A stretch of 64,000 nucleotides of DNA from JARDZU01 sp963730285 (GTDB lineage: Bacteria > Actinomycetota > Acidimicrobiia > Spongiisociales > ZC4RG35), in contig CAVSQY010000001.1 of the NCBI GenBank assembly GCA_963730285.1, forward strand, positions 1 through 64,000. Direction: 5' to 3'. Under the pieces are notes generated by a model. That model searched no databases and was not told where the DNA came from. It worked only from the letters and a program-made list of their open reading frames with translations. The position numbers and the translations under genes are program-made. This document shows positions 23,016 through 32,509 of the stretch, piece by piece; position 1 is the first letter of the stretch; every line of letters begins with the position of its first letter.

Positions 23016-24032
23016 TCATCTAGGAGGCTCGCCGAGAACCCTACCGGGATCGACATTCTCTGCCCAGTCGGTGATCCGGCCTACGGAGAGCCAATGCGCC
23101 CCGGCCACACCGATCATGGCCGCGTTGTCCGTGCACAAGATAGGGTCGGGCAGGGCAAGCGTCACCTCTCGCTTCTCGGCCTCCTCGGCGAATCGTTGCC
23201 TCAACCGGCGATTGGCGAGGACGCCACCACCACCGCCAACGGTACGAGCACCGGTCTCGTCGACCGCGGCGAAGGTCTTGTCCACCAGGACATCGACGAT
23301 CGCCTCCTGTATCGAGGCGGCCGCGTCGGCCAACGACGGAAGGTCGCCGCTCTCCTTGGCCTTCTGCAGAAAAGTGATCACGGAAGTCTTGAGACCGGAG
23401 AAGGAGAAGTGGAAAGGCCGGTCGGACAGCGCCCTTGGGAACGCGATAGCGCCAGGATCGCCCCCGGTGGAAGCCTCGTCGATGGCCGGTCCTCCAGGGA
23501 AGCCGAGACCCATCACCCTGGCCAGCTTGTCGAACGCCTCCCCGGCCGCATCATCGATGGTCGAGCCCATGGTGTCGTACTCGCCCCAGTCACGGACGTG
23601 GACGATCTGAGAATGGCCCCCGGAAGCCAGCAGGGCCACCATCGGCGGCTCGAATTCTTCGAATTGCAGACGAGGCGCCATGAGATGGCCTTCCATGTGA
23701 TCGATGCCCACAAAAGGAAGGTGACGCGCCCAAGCCGTTGCTTTGGCAAAGCTGTGCCCGACCAGGAGAGCCCCCACGAGCCCAGGCCCTGCGGTGGCGG
23801 CCACCCCGTCGAGGTCATCGGGATGAACCCCGGCCTCTTTGAGAGCCAAATGGGTCAAGGATCTGATCGATTCGACGTGGGCACGAGCGGCAACCTCGGG
23901 TACCACTCCCCCGAATCGAGCGTGGAGGTCGACCTGTGACGCCAGAACGTTCGAGAGCGGCTTGGTGCCTTGGACCACCGCAACCGCCGTCTCGTCACAA
24001 GAGGTCTCGAAGGCGAGGATGAGCGGTATCAA
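23016..24032 (-). CDS. tsaD: tRNA N6-adenosine threonylcarbamoyltransferase TsaD
   Basis: 338 residues. AFETSCDETAVAVV at the start, the iron-binding HMEGHL motif (two His near residue 110), VALLASGGHSQIV, and VGGGGGVLANRRLR with later CTDNAAMIGVAG are the Kae1/TsaD signatures. It transfers the threonylcarbamoyl group to A37 of ANN-decoding tRNAs together with TsaB and TsaE, all encoded just upstream on the same strand. It overlaps rimI by four bases. Confidence 0.97.
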   Translation of the reverse strand: MIPLILAFETSCDETAVAVVQGTKPLSNVLASQVDLHARFGGVVPEVAARAHVESIRSLTHLALKEAGVHPDDLDGVAATAGPGLVGALLVGHSFAKATAWARHLPFVGIDHMEGHLMAPRLQFEEFEPPMVALLASGGHSQIVHVRDWGEYDTMGSTIDDAAGEAFDKLARVMGLGFPGGPAIDEASTGGDPGAIAFPRALSDRPFHFSFSGLKTSVITFLQKAKESGDLPSLADAAASIQEAIVDVLVDKTFAAVDETGARTVGGGGGVLANRRLRQRFAEEAEKREVTLALPDPILCTDNAAMIGVAGAHWLSVGRITDWAENVDPGRVLGEPPR

Positions 24033-24517
24033 GTCAATTCGTCCAATCTCTCGATGTAGTCGGGTTCGTCGATGTCATGTGCCCAGAGGATCAAGGCGTC
24101 ATCGTCGCTGTAGTAGCCCTTGCGCACACCCACCGGAGCGAGGTCGAAGGCCGAGTAGAGCTCCCGCGCCGCGGTGTTCCGGGCCCTCACCTCCAGGGTT
24201 AGGTGCCGGGAGCCGGCCGAGATCGCTCTCTTTGCCAGCTCGACCATGAGCCGGCGACCGATGCCCTTGCGCCTCGAGCCCGGAGCAACCATGAGCGTCG
24301 TCACGTGGGCCTCGTCACCCACCACCATTGCACCTGCATAGCCGAGAAGCTTCTCGCCATATGCGGCCAGATAGATCCGGTTCTCGGCCACCAACTCGTC
24401 GTGGAACACGGCTTCACTCCAGGGAGATGACTGATGCGCCGCATCGAGTGCGGCGGCGGCCTCGACATCCTCCGCAAGCAGCGGGCGAATGAGGAGATGA
24501 GTCAACTCGCCGCCCAC
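24029..24517 (-). CDS. rimI: Ribosomal protein S18 alanine N-acetyltransferase-like GNAT
   Basis: 162 residues from a GTG at 24517 preceded by AGGAGG four bases away; a TTG at 24502 overlapping the tsaB stop is the alternative. GNAT motifs: LMVAPGSRRKGIGRRLM (acetyl-CoA loop R/Q-x-x-G-x-G) and LEVRARNTAARELYSAFDLAPVGVRKGYY, the typical RimI ending. Position between tsaB and tsaD is conserved in actinomycetes. RimI proper acetylates the N-terminus of S18, but relatives have broader targets. Confidence 0.88.
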   Translation of the reverse strand: MGGELTHLLIRPLLAEDVEAAAALDAAHQSSPWSEAVFHDELVAENRIYLAAYGEKLLGYAGAMVVGDEAHVTTLMVAPGSRRKGIGRRLMVELAKRAISAGSRHLTLEVRARNTAARELYSAFDLAPVGVRKGYYSDDDALILWAHDIDEPDYIERLDELT

Positions 24518-25212
24518 GGGCCCTCCTCTCTGAGCTTGGCCCAATTGATGGTGACGTCGGGCTCACGCATGTAGAGAGGGCGGACATCGTCCGGTGGCGG
24601 GTAGTCGTCCTTCTCGTACCTCCCTCTTGCCGCCTCGGCGAGGCTGACCGCGTACGGGTAGCGGGGCCTGCCCACCTTCACCCTGTGGAGACCACTGAGG
24701 AGGTTATCGGGGAGGGCACCCGTGTCACCTACCACCAGGCTCTGTTCCGGAGCCGACTCAAGTTGGGCCCGCAGGACTTCGGGGGTGACCAGCTCGGTCT
24801 GAGTCTCCCGGACGACGCCACCGGGCACAGGGTGATACCGGGCGACTGCGAACTCTCCACGACGGACATCGACCAAGGCCCAGATGAGCCGATGCCCGGT
24901 CCGCGCCTCCAACGCAATCGCGTCGACCGAGACCGCCGGGATGATGGGTATGCCGAATGCCGCTCCAAGACCTTGAGCCGTGGCAAGTCCGACGCGTATC
25001 CCGGTGTATAGGCCGGGTCCGATGTCCACCGCCACCGCATCCAGATCGGAAGGGGACCAACCAACCTGGTCGAAGCAGAAATCGATGGCAGGGACCAGAA
25101 AGGTCGCATGGCCCACCCGATCGATGCGGGAAGCGGCGGCCAGGGTGGTGGCATCTTCGACCAAGGCCACAGATGCTCCCGGTGTCGATGTCTCGATGGC
25201 GAGGAGCTTCAT
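24502..25212 (-). CDS. tsaB: tRNA threonylcarbamoyladenosine biosynthesis protein TsaB
   Basis: 236 residues from ATG 25212 (MKLLAIETSTPGASVAL). DLDAVAVDIGPGLYTGIRVGLATAQGLGAAFGIPIIPAVSVDAIA is the TsaB signature of the ASKHA fold. It dimerises with TsaD as inactive scaffold. The start overlaps the tsaE stop by four bases. Confidence 0.93.
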   Translation of the reverse strand: MKLLAIETSTPGASVALVEDATTLAAASRIDRVGHATFLVPAIDFCFDQVGWSPSDLDAVAVDIGPGLYTGIRVGLATAQGLGAAFGIPIIPAVSVDAIALEARTGHRLIWALVDVRRGEFAVARYHPVPGGVVRETQTELVTPEVLRAQLESAPEQSLVVGDTGALPDNLLSGLHRVKVGRPRYPYAVSLAEAARGRYEKDDYPPPDDVRPLYMREPDVTINWAKLREEGPWAAS

Positions 25213-25661
25213 CCCAGGCCCTCCAAATCGCGCTCGGCCCACGAGCCCGTCGGATTGAACCGCAATGTGCGTGCATCGTCCTCATCGACTTGGAAATCGA
25301 TCCGGAGATGGTCCTCGGGGGTGGCCGCCTCCACCGCGTCACCCCACTCGATGACCAGAACCCCATCACGCGCAAGTTCGAAGACGTTCAGGTCGTCGAA
25401 CTCATTGAGCGAAGAGAGGCGATAGACGTCGGCGTGCACTAGAGGGAGAAATCCGGAAAGGTACTGGCGAACCAGGATGAAACTTGGGCTCACAACCGTC
25501 TCTTCAACGCCCAGCCCGGCGGCGAGACCGCCGGCAAACAGCGTCTTGCCGGCGCCGAGACCACCGGCAAGGACGAGCACATCCCCGGGGCGCACGGAGG
25601 CAGCCAGCTTCCTGGCCACCGCACGGGTGTCTGCTTCTGTAGGGCAATGGAGCTCGATCAT
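25209..25661 (-). CDS. tsaE: tRNA threonylcarbamoyladenosine biosynthesis ATPase TsaE
   Basis: 150 residues with Walker A GGLGAGKT near residue 40, SPSFILVRQY and HADVYRLSS, followed by VIEWGDAVE, the conserved TsaE blocks. It supplies ATP hydrolysis for release of the TsaBD product. It overlaps the glycosylase stop and tsaB start by four bases on each side. Confidence 0.95.
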   Translation of the reverse strand: MIELHCPTEADTRAVARKLAASVRPGDVLVLAGGLGAGKTLFAGGLAAGLGVEETVVSPSFILVRQYLSGFLPLVHADVYRLSSLNEFDDLNVFELARDGVLVIEWGDAVEAATPEDHLRIDFQVDEDDARTLRFNPTGSWAERDLEGLG

Positions 25662-26290
25662 CTGAACAGCTCCATTTGAGCAGCATCACCGGGATCTTCT
25701 GGCTCTGGAGCGATGTTCTCTGCCTCATCGAGCACCCTGTCGATCAGGGCGAAGTCCTCACGCATCTGATTGGCGACCCGGTCTCCGCCCCTCAAGGCCG
25801 CGGCAGGATGGAAGGTCGGGATGAGGGTGGACCCCAGCCACCAGGGATACCGCTGTCCTCTGAGTCGCGTTATCCCGGTTTCGGTATTGAGCAGGAGTTT
25901 GGTGGCGAAGTTGCCCAGGGTTGCCACCACAACGGGGGCAACGAGGCGTATCTGGTCGCGCAAATAGCCCTTGCACTGATCGATCTCCTCGGGGTGAGGG
26001 TCGCGGTTTCCCGGGGGACGGCACTTCAAAACATTGGCTATGTAGACCTGTTCGCGGATGATGCCGATCTCCGCCAGCAGGCTGTCGAGGAGTCGCCCGG
26101 CAGCCCCTACGAACGGCTCACCCTGGAGATCTTCGTTTTTGCCGGGTGCCTCCCCCACCAACATCAACCTGGCCTCGGGGTCCCCAACACCAAAGACCAC
26201 CTGTGTGCGGGTCTGCGAAAGGGCGCACTTGGTGCAGACAAGAGCGGTCTCCCTCAGGCGCCCCAGTACTTCGATGCTCTCCGTCGACAC
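25658..26290 (-). CDS. Uracil-DNA glycosylase, family 4 (iron-sulfur)
   Basis: 210 residues from a GTG. The four cluster cysteines are Cys19, Cys22, Cys90 and Cys106; the active-site motif GEAPGKNEDLQGEPFVG and the late HPAAALRG (His of motif 2) are family 4 hallmarks. It removes uracil arising from cytosine deamination in DNA. Its place between the P1 peptidase and tsaE, with a four-base overlap to tsaE, suggests co-transcription with the tsa genes. Confidence 0.94.
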   Translation of the reverse strand: MSTESIEVLGRLRETALVCTKCALSQTRTQVVFGVGDPEARLMLVGEAPGKNEDLQGEPFVGAAGRLLDSLLAEIGIIREQVYIANVLKCRPPGNRDPHPEEIDQCKGYLRDQIRLVAPVVVATLGNFATKLLLNTETGITRLRGQRYPWWLGSTLIPTFHPAAALRGGDRVANQMREDFALIDRVLDEAENIAPEPEDPGDAAQMELFR

Positions 26291-26311
26291 CGTTCCATTG
26301 TGGCAAACAAG

Positions 26312-27193
26312 TCAGTGGCTGGCGCCAACTGCCCGGGTGACTGCCTCGGCAGTGGCGCCAAATGCGGCCTCGGCCAGAGCCTCGAGATCCGGGTCCCTAT
26401 TGCCGCATGAGACCGTGAAGACGATGTCACCGTCGAACCGGGTGTGGGCCGGCCGGATGCAGACTGCCAATGCATCGTTGGAACGCACGGCGAGACGACT
26501 CAACTCTGACCGACTCAAACGGGCGTCGGTCGCTATCACCACCAATGTGGTGTTGGTCATGGGATCCGGAAGCACGGCAGGTGGCCCCGGTTCCGGGTCA
26601 CCACCAGTCAGCGACTCCCCATTAATGGAGAAGACGTCCCCGACTGCGTTGAGCACGACCAGGGCGCCGACGCTGGACCCACCCACCGTCCTGACCGCGG
26701 AGCCCAAACCTCCCGGCACCATGTGCTCGAGGCCACGCCACTTGGCCACCGTGGTACCGGTTCCCGCACCGATCCGGCCCTCCTTGACGGGCGCTCCAGT
26801 CGAGGCGAGGTATGCGCTCAGACCCTGATCGGGGCCGGGTCTGACTGAAGGATCACCCAAGAAGAGATCGAACACCACTGCGCTGGGGACTATGGGCACC
26901 CTGGCGACGGGGGTGACATGGCCCCTGCCGTCCGCTTCCAGGCCTCGCATGACACCATCGGCCGCAGCAAGCCCGAATGCACTCCCACCGGTGAGAAGGA
27001 TCGCCTGTATCTGTTCCACCCTCATCCCGTGCTCGAGAAGTGCGGTCTCACGCGAGCCCGGGGCGGCGCCACGCACCTCGACCCCGGCGGTGTTCGGCTC
27101 GGGGAGAACGACCACGGTGCAACCTGTCAGGGCCTTCTCATCGGACCAGTGCCCGACGAGCACTCCCTCGATGGCGGTGATGGTGTCATTCAT
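26312..27193 (-). CDS. P1 family peptidase (DmpA/endotype 6-aminohexanoate hydrolase-like)
   Basis: 293 residues from ATG 27193, which overlaps the end of alr by eight bases. ITAIEGVLVGHWSD, EVRGAAPGSRET, VEQIQAILLTGGSAFGLAAADGVMRGLE and VGGSSVGALVVLNAVGD are typical of short P1 peptidases. Members of this family self-cleave and the new N-terminal Ser or Thr acts as nucleophile; the likely processing site is in the GSSVGA segment near residue 190 (inference). Substrates are small amino-terminal D-residue or beta-peptides in characterised relatives. Confidence 0.87.
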   Translation of the reverse strand: MNDTITAIEGVLVGHWSDEKALTGCTVVVLPEPNTAGVEVRGAAPGSRETALLEHGMRVEQIQAILLTGGSAFGLAAADGVMRGLEADGRGHVTPVARVPIVPSAVVFDLFLGDPSVRPGPDQGLSAYLASTGAPVKEGRIGAGTGTTVAKWRGLEHMVPGGLGSAVRTVGGSSVGALVVLNAVGDVFSINGESLTGGDPEPGPPAVLPDPMTNTTLVVIATDARLSRSELSRLAVRSNDALAVCIRPAHTRFDGDIVFTVSCGNRDPDLEALAEAAFGATAEAVTRAVGASH

Positions 27194-28268
27194 GAAGATA
27201 TCTCCGAGGCACACGGGGCCCTATGCCGCAAACGATCTCGTAAGAGACGGTGCCGAGAGCCCTTGCCCATTCGTCTGCGTCGATAGTCTCATCGCCCTGG
27301 GTTCCGAGAAGGACCACCTCGTCACCGACCGACACCTCCGATCCGGTGAGATCCAGGACCATCTGATCCATGGTGACCATCCCCGCCAGAGGACGTCTCT
27401 CGCCACCCACCAACGCCAGTGAGGTGTCCGATAGCCGCCGGGGAAAGCCGTCGGCATACCCGATCGGGACGGTCGCCACCAGGCCATCACGGGCAAGTGG
27501 GCGGATCCGGCCGTAGCTGGGACGTGCGCCGGCGGCGAGATGCTCCACGTGAGAAACCCGGCTGACGATGCACATCGCAGGGTCCAGATCGACCACCTCC
27601 CTGGTCTCCGGGCAAGGATGGAGACCGTAGGTGCCAAGCCCGACTCGACAGAGGTCACGACGCGCTTCAGGAAAGAGAAGAGCGCCGGCGGTGTTGGCCA
27701 TGTGGACCATCGGAACCTCAATTCCGTCGATCGCATCGTCGAATGACGCGATCTGGGACTTTGTGAATTCCGGATCTTCGTCAGCCACGGCGAAGTGAGT
27801 CCAGAGCCCTGCCAGGTCGAGATTTCCACTCGAGGCGATGGCCGAAACCAGATCGGGGAGCATCTGGGGGCTCGCCCCGACACGATGCATTCCGGTATCC
27901 ACCTTCACATGAACATCGCAAGAGCCGCCGGTGGAAGCGAGGGCCTCGACAAATGGGAGCGTGTAGACGGTCGGGGTCAAGCGCCATCTCGTCAACTGGG
28001 ACGCATCCTCGGGTGGTGGCTCGGACAGGACCAAGATGGGTGCCTCCACGCCCGCCTCCCTGAGACGGGCTCCCTCCTCGACCAGCGCGACCGCCAGCCA
28101 TGGCGCACCCGCCTCCTCGGCGGCCAGCGCGACCGGCACGTCGCCATGCCCGTAGGCGTCGGCCTTGACCACGATGCACATCTCGGAGGGGGCGATGACA
28201 TCGGCGATTCGCTCGATGTTGCGAGCAATGGCGGCTAGATCTATCTCGGCATGGGTCGGTCTCACCAC
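27186..28268 (-). CDS. alr: Alanine racemase
   Basis: 360 residues, starting at GTG 28268 or the next GTG. PLP-binding Lys35 lies in CIVVKADAYGHG; HVKVDTGMHRVG, and the late MDQMVLDLTG and VLLGTQGDETI are conserved, with the catalytic Tyr contributed around YEIVCGIGPRVPR. It converts L- to D-alanine for peptidoglycan. It overlaps the nnr gene by seven bases. Position next to nnr and tsaE is the actinomycete norm. Confidence 0.95.
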   Translation of the reverse strand: MVRPTHAEIDLAAIARNIERIADVIAPSEMCIVVKADAYGHGDVPVALAAEEAGAPWLAVALVEEGARLREAGVEAPILVLSEPPPEDASQLTRWRLTPTVYTLPFVEALASTGGSCDVHVKVDTGMHRVGASPQMLPDLVSAIASSGNLDLAGLWTHFAVADEDPEFTKSQIASFDDAIDGIEVPMVHMANTAGALLFPEARRDLCRVGLGTYGLHPCPETREVVDLDPAMCIVSRVSHVEHLAAGARPSYGRIRPLARDGLVATVPIGYADGFPRRLSDTSLALVGGERRPLAGMVTMDQMVLDLTGSEVSVGDEVVLLGTQGDETIDADEWARALGTVSYEIVCGIGPRVPRRYLHE

Positions 28269-29635
28269 GCGAATCTCCGAACGTGCTCGACCAGATCGGA
28301 GGCGGTCACCGTGCCGCTCTGCCTCAGGTCATATCCCGCGACACCGTGCCAGTAGGCGGCAGACACTGCGGCAATTCGCCCGGCCAGCCCACGAGCCATG
28401 AGCGCGCCCAGCATCCCGGCGAGAACGTCCCCGGTGCCGATGGTGGCCAGCTCGGCGCCACCCGTATTGACCAATATCGGGAAGTCGCCACCGTCAGTGA
28501 TCACCGTCGGGCTGCCCTTGAGCAACACGACGATCTCCTCATCCGCGGCGAAGGCCCGTGCCGCAAAGACGCCTGGCTCTGCACCTGCCAGCCGCTCGAA
28601 CTCGGACGCATGTGGGGTGACGACTACTTCGGATCCGTTCTCGCCAGCCTTCATGACCGCCTCGCGTGTCAACCCTCCGGCATCGAGGACGATTCGGTTT
28701 GCCTCGGCGAGAAGCGGGAGGTACTCGGCGAGGTGATCCGGGGACAATCCTGGCCCTGCGATCACAACGTCGAACTTGTCGAGCTGTTCTTCGGCCCTGG
28801 CCAAGCTGTAGGTCAACAGCTCGGGTGCCGCCGTGTTGACCAGCTCCGATGCTGGAGAGACCAAGGCGACAGAGCCGGCGCCGAACGAGAGCGCCGACCG
28901 CCCGGCCATGATGGCCGCGCCGATCATCCCTGGCGAGCCCCCGACCACCAAGACGGCACCGGCCGACCACTTGTGGGCGTTGAGCGGCCGCGCCGGGCGG
29001 GGAGCATCGGCGACCTCGGCCATCCACATCGAAGGCGTTCCGCCGGAGATGCCGATGTCGACCACCGTCATAAGACCACACATTTCGGGCCCGCGACCCC
29101 GGACATGACCTGTCTTGAGAGTTTGGAAAGTCACCGTCTCGACACAGCGGAAAGAGGCCTCCTGAACCTGGCCGGTGTTGGGATCGAGGCCGGTTGGGTA
29201 GTCAACCGCGACGACGGGCGCCGCAGACTCGAGCCACGGAAGAATCTGACCGGGCATCCCACCCCTGACACCTCCGCCGAACAAGGCGTCGATGATCAGG
29301 TCACAACCTTCGACCGAGGCGTCGAGGGGTGCGATCCTCACACCGGCGGCCGAGGCCATTCCCGCGGCACGGATGGCTTGAGGAGTGCGGGGCATTGCCA
29401 GTGAGCGCACTTCGACATGAATGCCGCGTTGGGACAGGTATCGGGCGGCCACGTATCCGTCGCCGCCGTTGTTGCCCGGCCCGGTGAGGACCAGGACATT
29501 CGACCCATAGCCGGCCCCATGGCGGACCGCGGCAAGCGAGACGGCGTGCCCTGCACGATCCATCGCAACGTCGAGGTCTCCGGAGAACTCCTTGTCGACC
29601 CTGGTGTATTCGTCAGCGGTGAGAACCGGCTTCAC
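28262..29635 (-). CDS. nnr: Bifunctional NAD(P)H-hydrate epimerase and ADP-dependent dehydratase
   Basis: 457 residues from a GTG. The N-terminal YjeF_N epimerase domain (1-205) has GPGNNGGDGYVAARYL and FGGGVRGGMPG; the C-terminal YjeF carbohydrate-kinase-like dehydratase (about 215-457) has GGSPGMIGAAIMAGRSALSFGAG, TPHASEFERLAG, KGSPTVITDG and NTGGAELATIGTGDVLAGMLGALMARG. Together they repair hydrated NAD(P)H. The fusion is standard in bacteria. It lies 25 bases after acpS. Confidence 0.95.
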   Translation of the reverse strand: MKPVLTADEYTRVDKEFSGDLDVAMDRAGHAVSLAAVRHGAGYGSNVLVLTGPGNNGGDGYVAARYLSQRGIHVEVRSLAMPRTPQAIRAAGMASAAGVRIAPLDASVEGCDLIIDALFGGGVRGGMPGQILPWLESAAPVVAVDYPTGLDPNTGQVQEASFRCVETVTFQTLKTGHVRGRGPEMCGLMTVVDIGISGGTPSMWMAEVADAPRPARPLNAHKWSAGAVLVVGGSPGMIGAAIMAGRSALSFGAGSVALVSPASELVNTAAPELLTYSLARAEEQLDKFDVVIAGPGLSPDHLAEYLPLLAEANRIVLDAGGLTREAVMKAGENGSEVVVTPHASEFERLAGAEPGVFAARAFAADEEIVVLLKGSPTVITDGGDFPILVNTGGAELATIGTGDVLAGMLGALMARGLAGRIAAVSAAYWHGVAGYDLRQSGTVTASDLVEHVRRFAW

Positions 29636-29660
29636 TCGACGAGAGAGTAGTTCTGAAGCG

Positions 29661-30035
29661 TCAGTGCTCCCCCACCGCTATGGCCATCACCAACGCCGAC
29701 GTGTTCGTATGGGTGATTGTCACCATGACCTCCGTCACGCCAAGGCGGTCGGCGCGAGCCGCGGCGGAGTCCGACATGCGAACCGTCGGCTTGCCGCCAC
29801 CGGTTATCTCGATGTCCTTCCATCTGATTCTCCGCCACCCGGTGCCCAACGATTTCATCACGGCCTCCTTGCCCGCGAACCTGGCGGCGAGCCGACGGGC
29901 CGGGTTGGCAAATCTGAAGGCGTACTCCCTCTCGTGATCGGTGAAACAGCGCTCAGCAAACCGCGGGTAACGGTCCAGGACCTGCTCAACCCGCCCGATG
30001 TCAGCCAAATCGACACCGAGCCCGATGATCCTCAC
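29661..30035 (-). CDS. acpS: Holo-[acyl-carrier-protein] synthase
   Basis: 124 residues from a GTG overlapping the aminotransferase stop as GTGA. IIGLGVDLADIGRVEQVL carries the Mg-binding Asp9, and RFAGKEAVMKSLG the catalytic Glu and Lys; the end VMVTITHTNTSALVMAIA fits AcpS. It attaches 4'-phosphopantetheine to ACP. This is the last housekeeping gene before the polysaccharide island, and it is translationally coupled to an island gene. Confidence 0.94.
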   Translation of the reverse strand: MRIIGLGVDLADIGRVEQVLDRYPRFAERCFTDHEREYAFRFANPARRLAARFAGKEAVMKSLGTGWRRIRWKDIEITGGGKPTVRMSDSAAARADRLGVTEVMVTITHTNTSALVMAIAVGEH

Positions 30036-31153
30036 CTCCGCGACCGTTCGAACACGGCCAAGAATCCATCCACGACGCTCTGCCGCTCCTCGGGCGTGAG
30101 CGACGACCCGCTGGGCAGGCAGAGGCCGTTCTCGAAGAGGAGTTGTGAGACCGACCCTCCAAAGACTTCACAGTCGGCGAAGACGGGCTGGAGATGCATC
30201 GGTTTCCACACAGGTCGCGACTCGATGTCCAACTCCTCGAGATGCAGTCTCACCTGTTCGCGGTCCACACCTGCGACAGCGGGGTCGATGGTGAGGCATG
30301 TCAGCCAGAAGGTCGAGTGGCAATCCTGCCCCTCCGGCATGAAATCCACACCCGGAAGATCGCCGAGCGATTCCCGGTAGAAGGCGTTGTGCGATCTCCG
30401 CTCCTTGACCCTCCTGTCGAGATCCGCAAGCTGGGAGCGACCCAGGGCAGCCAGGAGGTTGGAGAGTCGGTAGTTGTATCCGATAGTCGAGTGTTGGTAG
30501 TGGGGCGCCGGATCGCGAGCCTGAGAGGCGAGCCAGCGAGCCTTGGCGGCCCACTCGCCGTCATCGGTGACCAGGGCCCCGCCCCCACTGGTGGTGATCA
30601 CTTTGTTCCCGTTGAAAGAGAGAGCGCCGGCAAGGCCAAAGCTCCCGGCGGGCCTGCCCTGATAGGTCGCCCCAAGCGCCTCGGCCGCATCCTCTATGAC
30701 CGGGACGCCGGCACCGGAGCACATGGCGATGATCCGGTCGTATTCGGCCGGTTGGCCGTAGATGTCGACGGGCACACAAGCCGCGTATGGGCCGCTTTCT
30801 AGCGCCTCGGCCAGCAGATCGGGGTCCATGTCCCAGGTGGTCGGTGAGCTGTCGACGAAGACCGGCTCGGCTGCCGCGTAGCGGATCGCATTGGCCGTCG
30901 CGGCAAAGGTCAGGGACGAGACGAGAACCCTGTCACCTGGGCCGACACCGAGAAGGACGAGGGCCAAATGCAGCCCGGCGGTGCCGCTCGAGAGCGCAAC
31001 TCCATGCTCACGCCCCGTCCGATCGGCGAGCTCTCTCTCGAAGGCGTCCACCTCGGGCCCGAGTGGTGCCACCCAACCTCCCTCTATCGCCCGCGTCACA
31101 GCCTGCTTGTCGGATTCGCCGACTTCGGGAGGAGATAGGTATATGCGACTCAT
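30032..31153 (-). CDS. DegT/DnrJ/EryC1 aminotransferase, PglE/EpsN-like
   Basis: 373 residues from ATG 31153 (MSRIYLSPPEVGESDKQAV); a TTG at 31177 next to the upstream stop is an alternative. PLP-binding Lys lies in SFNGNKVITTSGGGALVTDD, the form typical of UDP-4-keto-6-deoxy-sugar C4-aminotransferases (PglE, EpsN). Other motifs: ALSSGTAGLHLAL, VIEDAAEALGATYQG and the active-site loop HYQHSTIGYNYRLSNLLAALG. It probably supplies the 4-amino sugar of the island's glycan, using the product of the 4,6-dehydratase at 42148-44085. Confidence 0.9.
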   Translation of the reverse strand: MSRIYLSPPEVGESDKQAVTRAIEGGWVAPLGPEVDAFERELADRTGREHGVALSSGTAGLHLALVLLGVGPGDRVLVSSLTFAATANAIRYAAAEPVFVDSSPTTWDMDPDLLAEALESGPYAACVPVDIYGQPAEYDRIIAMCSGAGVPVIEDAAEALGATYQGRPAGSFGLAGALSFNGNKVITTSGGGALVTDDGEWAAKARWLASQARDPAPHYQHSTIGYNYRLSNLLAALGRSQLADLDRRVKERRSHNAFYRESLGDLPGVDFMPEGQDCHSTFWLTCLTIDPAVAGVDREQVRLHLEELDIESRPVWKPMHLQPVFADCEVFGGSVSQLLFENGLCLPSGSSLTPEERQSVVDGFLAVFERSRR

Positions 31154-31177
31154 CGACCGCTCAGAGTACAGAGCCAA

Positions 31178-32329
31178 TCACCGACCGCCACTGCCCCAGC
31201 CTTCCACCGCATCGACGAAGAGACGCTCCAATTCAGACGCCACCTTGCTGACGCTTCTCTCCGACTCCACCCAAGCCCTCGCCTTTGCTCCCAGGGACGT
31301 CGGCGAGGTCAGGGCGGAGATGACCTCGGTGGCCAGGGCGGCCGTGTCGCCCGACGGAACGAGCCGGGCATATGCTCCGTCGCCTGTCGCCTCACGGACC
31401 GTTGGGATGTCATAGGCCACAACCGGGAGGCCTGCGGCAAGGGCTTCGAGAACCGACGTTCCCAGCCCCTCCATCAACGAGGTGAAGGCAAAGGCGCCGG
31501 CATGACCAAGGAGGTCGGATACGTCCGGCCTTTGACCCAAGAGGTGCACCGATCCTGCCAGATCGAGACGGTCAATCTCCGACCTGACCGCCTCGGCAGC
31601 GTCGCCGTCGCGCCCGACGATCACGAGGCTCGAGTCGGGCACCGCGCCCTTGACATCCTGAAACGCCCGCACCAGATCGACCTGGTTCTTCTGCGAAGCC
31701 AGTCTTCCGACGTTGATCACCAGGGGACCCCGCGGCAGACCCAGTTCCCCACGCTCCCTCATCGCTCGCTTGGGTGGCAGGGGCACGCCCCTCGGGATCA
31801 CCCGGATCAGCTCAGGCGAAACACCCAGCAACTTGGCATTTGTGCTCCTCACCTCTTCGGTCAACGCTCGAAAATAGATTCGACGCCTTCGGGCAGAGAG
31901 GCCGGCGACACCGCGAAGGACCGAGGCCCGGTACGAGTCCGCCCCCGGCTGGTATCTGCGCAGGAGCTCGACATCACCTGAGAGCACCAGGTTGGACACC
32001 ACCGGGATCCCAGTGCCGCGTGCGGCGACCTGGCCTACGAGGTTTCCGAGGAAAAGGCTGGTCTGGATGACGTCAGGCTCGAATGCCTGGATCTCGTGAC
32101 GCACCGGCCGTATCGCTCTTGGCCAAGATCGACTGCCCGAGCCGGGGGGGAACCTCAGCGTGCGGACCTGTATCGATGCATCGACCAAGCGTTGCTTCAA
32201 CTCTTCGACGTCGAAGAGGATCATCACACGCTGCTCATGTCGGTTTGACAGCTCGATTGCCTCGCGAACCAGGCCATTCTCTGCACCACCCGAGGCAATC
32301 AGGCTGTCGATCAGATGGAAGATCTTCAT
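31178..32329 (-). CDS. Glycosyltransferase family 4
   Basis: 383 residues, GT-B fold. N-terminal IFHLIDSLIASGGAENGLVREAI is the acceptor-domain glycine loop; the donor site has VINVGRLASQKNQVDLVRAF, and TSLMEGLGTSVLEALAAGLPVVAYDIPTVRE contains the E-x7-E motif. It sits directly upstream of the aminotransferase and divergent from the G8-type lipoprotein, and presumably builds the same polysaccharide. Confidence 0.9.
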   Translation of the reverse strand: MKIFHLIDSLIASGGAENGLVREAIELSNRHEQRVMILFDVEELKQRLVDASIQVRTLRFPPGSGSRSWPRAIRPVRHEIQAFEPDVIQTSLFLGNLVGQVAARGTGIPVVSNLVLSGDVELLRRYQPGADSYRASVLRGVAGLSARRRRIYFRALTEEVRSTNAKLLGVSPELIRVIPRGVPLPPKRAMRERGELGLPRGPLVINVGRLASQKNQVDLVRAFQDVKGAVPDSSLVIVGRDGDAAEAVRSEIDRLDLAGSVHLLGQRPDVSDLLGHAGAFAFTSLMEGLGTSVLEALAAGLPVVAYDIPTVREATGDGAYARLVPSGDTAALATEVISALTSPTSLGAKARAWVESERSVSKVASELERLFVDAVEGWGSGGR

Positions 32330-32509
32330 GTCCCTCCCGGGTCCGGCCGGAGCGTAATGCCGTCCGGGTGGACAACTGTGTGAGACGAGCCCCCGCGAAT
32401 TGGGTCAAGTCACCTGCTATTGGCCCGATCCTCTGCTACACCGGGAACCGGGAACCGCCCTCGACAAGGCCGAGTACCTGCCCGACCCGAGTGATACGAC
32501 AGGAGCGTC

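Noticed and set aside
32430..32460. ECF-type promoter with tandem GGGAACC repeats upstream of the G8-type lipoprotein
   Set aside because: GGAAC half is repeated, but no matching -10 at 16-17 bases was found.
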